A stretch of DNA of 7,745 nucleotides, taken from the NCBI GenBank assembly GCA_023392515.1, contig JAEVYX010000144.1, positions 1 through 7,745 on the forward strand, written 5' to 3'. Below are positions 5,907 to 7,745 of the stretch, in pieces. The notes beneath the pieces are model-generated. The model worked only from the letters and a program-made list of their open reading frames with translations. It did no database searches and was not told the DNA's origin. How positions within the stretch are numbered: the first letter of the stretch is position 1; each line of letters starts with the position of its first letter. Source of the DNA: Bacillota bacterium (GTDB taxonomy: Bacteria; Bacillota; Clostridia; Christensenellales; Aristaeellaceae). The position numbers were made by a program, and so were the translations under genes.

Positions 5907-6683
5907 TTATGTAAGCAGCGCGCCAGGATAGGGCTCCTGAGCGGACCGATATACAACCACGTTATATTGTAACCCATTCAGGGCTGTTTGTAAACCTTCC
6001 GCCAAGGCCCACATGCCGGGGGCTTCGGTGGCATAGTGACCGGCTTCCAACAGGATGATACCCTCCATGGCCGCAGCAACCGCTTCATGATGATGTACCT
6101 CCCCTGTGAGGAACGCCTGGGCCCCCAGGCGCTTCGCCTCCTCATAACCCTCACCGTATGCCCCGGATCCGACTGCCAGTGTTTCAACACAAGCATCCTT
6201 TGGGCCATAAAGCCGGACCGGCGCATGAAGGAGGCGGGAAGCCGCGGCGGTCAGTTCACTGGCAGGAAGGGGAGTTGGCAGCCTGCCGCAGCGCAAATAG
6301 CCTTCCCCCTGCATGCTCTGCAAAGAAAAAAGATTTCCCAGCGTATCATTGATGCCCCTGGGAGCGCGGTCCAAATTGGTATGGGCGCTTAAAAGGGATA
6401 TGTGATTGCGAATCAAGGCGCAAATAACCCGGGCTTCCGGGTCTTCTTCCCGAAGATGCTTTCGCGCGTGGTAAAAGAGGGGATGGTGGGATATGATCAG
6501 ATTCGCACCTCGCCCTACCGCTTCATCCACCACGGACAGCGTGCAGTCCAAAGCGACCAGTATGCTTGACACCGCCTGACTGCGGCTGCCAATGAGGAGA
6601 CCCACATTGTCAAAGGATTCCGCCGTTTCAAAAGGCGCAATGCTGTTTAGCCAGTCAAATGCGTTTTGCACGGTGTAAGTCAT
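5907..6683 (-). CDS. Nif3-family dinuclear metal-centre protein (YbgI/YqfO type)
   Basis: This protein of 258 residues has an ATG start 7 nt after AAGGAGG (complement of 6691-6697), which lies inside the end of trmK. Family marks are FDNVGLLIG (24-32), ISHHPLFY (64-71) with His66 and His67, AHTNLD (100-105) with His101 and Asp105, GEVHHHEA (194-201) and EAGHYATE (213-220) with His216 and Glu220. These supply the ligands of the two-metal site. It matches the short form (E. coli YbgI is about 250 residues); the middle PII-like insertion of B. subtilis YqfO is absent. The family is often labelled GTP cyclohydrolase I type 2, but the physiological reaction is unsettled, so I give no enzyme name. 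Its start overlaps the trmK stop by 4 nt. Confidence 0.93.
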   Translation of the reverse strand: MTYTVQNAFDWLNSIAPFETAESFDNVGLLIGSRSQAVSSILVALDCTLSVVDEAVGRGANLIISHHPLFYHARKHLREEDPEARVICALIRNHISLLSAHTNLDRAPRGINDTLGNLFSLQSMQGEGYLRCGRLPTPLPASELTAAASRLLHAPVRLYGPKDACVETLAVGSGAYGEGYEEAKRLGAQAFLTGEVHHHEAVAAAMEGIILLEAGHYATEAPGMWALAEGLQTALNGLQYNVVVYRSAQEPYPGALLT

Positions 6684-7357
6684 GGCAATTCCTCCTTGAT
6701 ATATTGGAGCATGCGGCGCAAGGGGTCTGTACGCGAAGGGTTATCTCCCGCTTTTTCCATGGCATTCAAGGCAGTTAGCGTGACCCGGCTTCGCCAATGC
6801 AGATAGTCATCAAAGCCCGTCGGATGTTCCCGTATCAGGCAAGGGCCCAGAAGCAATTCCTTTTCCGTATATAGGATATCGCCGGGCAAGGCCTTCAATA
6901 CGACGTAGTACCGCCCCCCCGCACGGGCGAGCTTTTCTGCCGTAATGCGGTATCCAAGAGGTGGCAAACAGCCCCTTACTTTATCCAAATCCGTATGGGG
7001 TGACAAAATCAAAGCCGCCCCTGAAAGCCTTTGCGGAGCTTCTGATAAGATGCCGCACAATGTATCCCCACCCATACCCATGATGCTGACCGCTTGAACC
7101 GTTTCCTTTAGGGCAAAGAGGCCTGAGGCTTGCCGAAAGATAGCCTGATCGCTGCATCCATGAAGCGCAAAGAGGGTTTTTGCTTTTTGCAGGGATGGCG
7201 CGCTGATGTCTGATACGATCATCTTTTTGCAGCGTCCCATGGCAATCAGATGAAGGGGCAGCCTGCCGTGATCGCTGCCGATATCCGCACCCATCTCGCA
7301 GTCAGGGTACAGGTCCGCAGCCTTTTGAAGCCTGTCATCCAGCTTTGGCAGGTTCAA
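6680..7357 (-). CDS. trmK: tRNA (adenine22-N1)-methyltransferase
   Basis: TrmK methylates N1 of A22 in the tRNA D-arm region using S-adenosylmethionine, in the cytoplasm. The 225-residue length is typical of the family. The Rossmann SAM-binding loop is GADIGSDHGRLP (23-34), the acidic end of the next strand is SDIS (49-52), and GMGG (94-97) is the characteristic second loop. The later motif reads ILSPHTDL (117-124); from memory most homologues have QPN or similar there, so this is a modest variation. The start is TTG at 7357. AGGAAAGGGGG (complement of 7366-7376) stands 8 nt upstream, and the TTG overlaps the stop of the MutS-family gene as TTGA. A nearby ATG (7364-7362) is out of frame. Downstream, the ATGA overlap couples it to the Nif3-family gene. 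Confidence 0.93.
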   Translation of the reverse strand: MNLPKLDDRLQKAADLYPDCEMGADIGSDHGRLPLHLIAMGRCKKMIVSDISAPSLQKAKTLFALHGCSDQAIFRQASGLFALKETVQAVSIMGMGGDTLCGILSEAPQRLSGAALILSPHTDLDKVRGCLPPLGYRITAEKLARAGGRYYVVLKALPGDILYTEKELLLGPCLIREHPTGFDDYLHWRSRVTLTALNAMEKAGDNPSRTDPLRRMLQYIKEELP

Positions 7358-7745
7358 GATGCATTCCCCCTTTCCTGCCGTATGGCATTCTCCATTTCAA
7401 AGGGCGGCCAGGAGTGGTCTGCTTCAAAGGCGCTTACCATTGTTTGCGCTCTTTCGATTACCTTATGCGGGAAACCCATCACATCCAGAAGGAGGATTGC
7501 GTTGCGGGTGCGGGAGGGCCCGGGATGGAGAATGAAATCAAACCGGACGGCGCCGTTCTCAAGATGTTCGCGGAAATGGTAATTATCGTATTGGCTTTGA
7601 AGAATCTGTGTCAGTTCAATATCATGGGTGGCTACCAGACACAGGCTGTTTTCCTTTTGCAGCGCGGAAAGCACTGCGGCGGATGCGGCAATGCGTTCGA
7701 TGGTGTTTGTACCCCGGAGGATTTCATCCACAAAGCAAAGGCAGG
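7354..7745 (-). CDS. MutS-family ATPase, C-terminal part (cut by window edge)
   Basis: Only the last 129 residues are visible; the frame is open to the window edge and starts outside. CLCFVDEI is the Walker B strand with Asp-Glu, RGTNTIER is the D-loop region of MutS-type ABC ATPases, and LVATHD holds the switch histidine. A helical tail of about 50 residues ends the protein. The wording DEILRGTNTIERIAASAAVL differs from mismatch-repair MutS (DEIGRGTST) and from MutS2 (DELGAGTDP). It therefore looks like one of the MutS-related families whose function is less clear. There is no Smr domain or long MutS-type C-terminal extension. The stop codon overlaps the trmK start by 4 nt, so it is the upstream operon member in view. 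The promoter lies outside the window. Confidence 0.85.
   Translation of the reverse strand, partial: CLCFVDEILRGTNTIERIAASAAVLSALQKENSLCLVATHDIELTQILQSQYDNYHFREHLENGAVRFDFILHPGPSRTRNAILLLDVMGFPHKVIERAQTMVSAFEADHSWPPFEMENAIRQERGNAS

Noticed and set aside
7354..7731. GTG at 7731 as a true start of the MutS-family gene
   Set aside because: That codon is the Val of the Walker B strand; the frame stays open to the window edge with matching family residues (CLCF) before it.
1..7745. Mobile element, CRISPR array, tRNA or rRNA
   Set aside because: No transposase or integrase frame, no regularly spaced repeat array, and no cloverleaf or rRNA-like stretch was found on either strand.

Overview
The window reads as chromosome of a Gram-positive, low-to-mid GC anaerobe, most likely an uncultured member of Clostridia. 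Four things point there: Shine-Dalgarno sites are strong before nearly every gene, TTG and GTG starts are used, there is a LytS-like kinase with a SAPR-type regulator, and the trmK / Nif3-family / zinc-ribbon operon is characteristic of Firmicutes. The genus cannot be told from the sequence.

Plus strand, 1-2780: a near-consensus vegetative promoter (TTGACT, 18 bp, TATAAT) drives a two-gene two-component system. The first gene is a multi-pass membrane histidine kinase with an extracytoplasmic sensor domain. The second overlaps it by 4 nt and encodes a response regulator with a receiver domain, an OmpR-like winged helix and a short BTAD-like tail. A hairpin with a T-tract follows.

Plus strand, 2780-4960: a leader of about 190 nt holds two perfect 10-bp direct repeats at 11-bp spacing, candidate promoters and an inverted-repeat leader structure. 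It precedes a 35-codon single-pass membrane peptide gene with a strong ribosome binding site. Then, 31 nt on, comes a 565-residue secreted protein with two tandem chagasin-type (I42) cysteine-peptidase-inhibitor domains, two Big_2 Ig-like domains and an unassigned C-terminal domain. A strong intrinsic terminator ends this unit. I infer, but cannot prove, that the two-component system controls it.

Minus strand, 7745-5080: a convergent housekeeping operon, transcribed right to left. It contains the C-terminal end of a MutS-family ATPase (cut by the window edge), trmK, a short-form Nif3-family metal protein and a coiled-coil C4 zinc-ribbon protein. The first three are linked by 4-nt stop/start overlaps. 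A weak hairpin with a U-tract lies between the Nif3-family and zinc-ribbon genes, and a clear terminator ends the operon.

The part that may be under-described is the kinase / regulator / micropeptide / double-chagasin cassette. It looks like a sensor-controlled secreted protease-inhibitor locus with a candidate 11-bp-phased operator. No rRNA, tRNA, insertion sequence or CRISPR array was seen.
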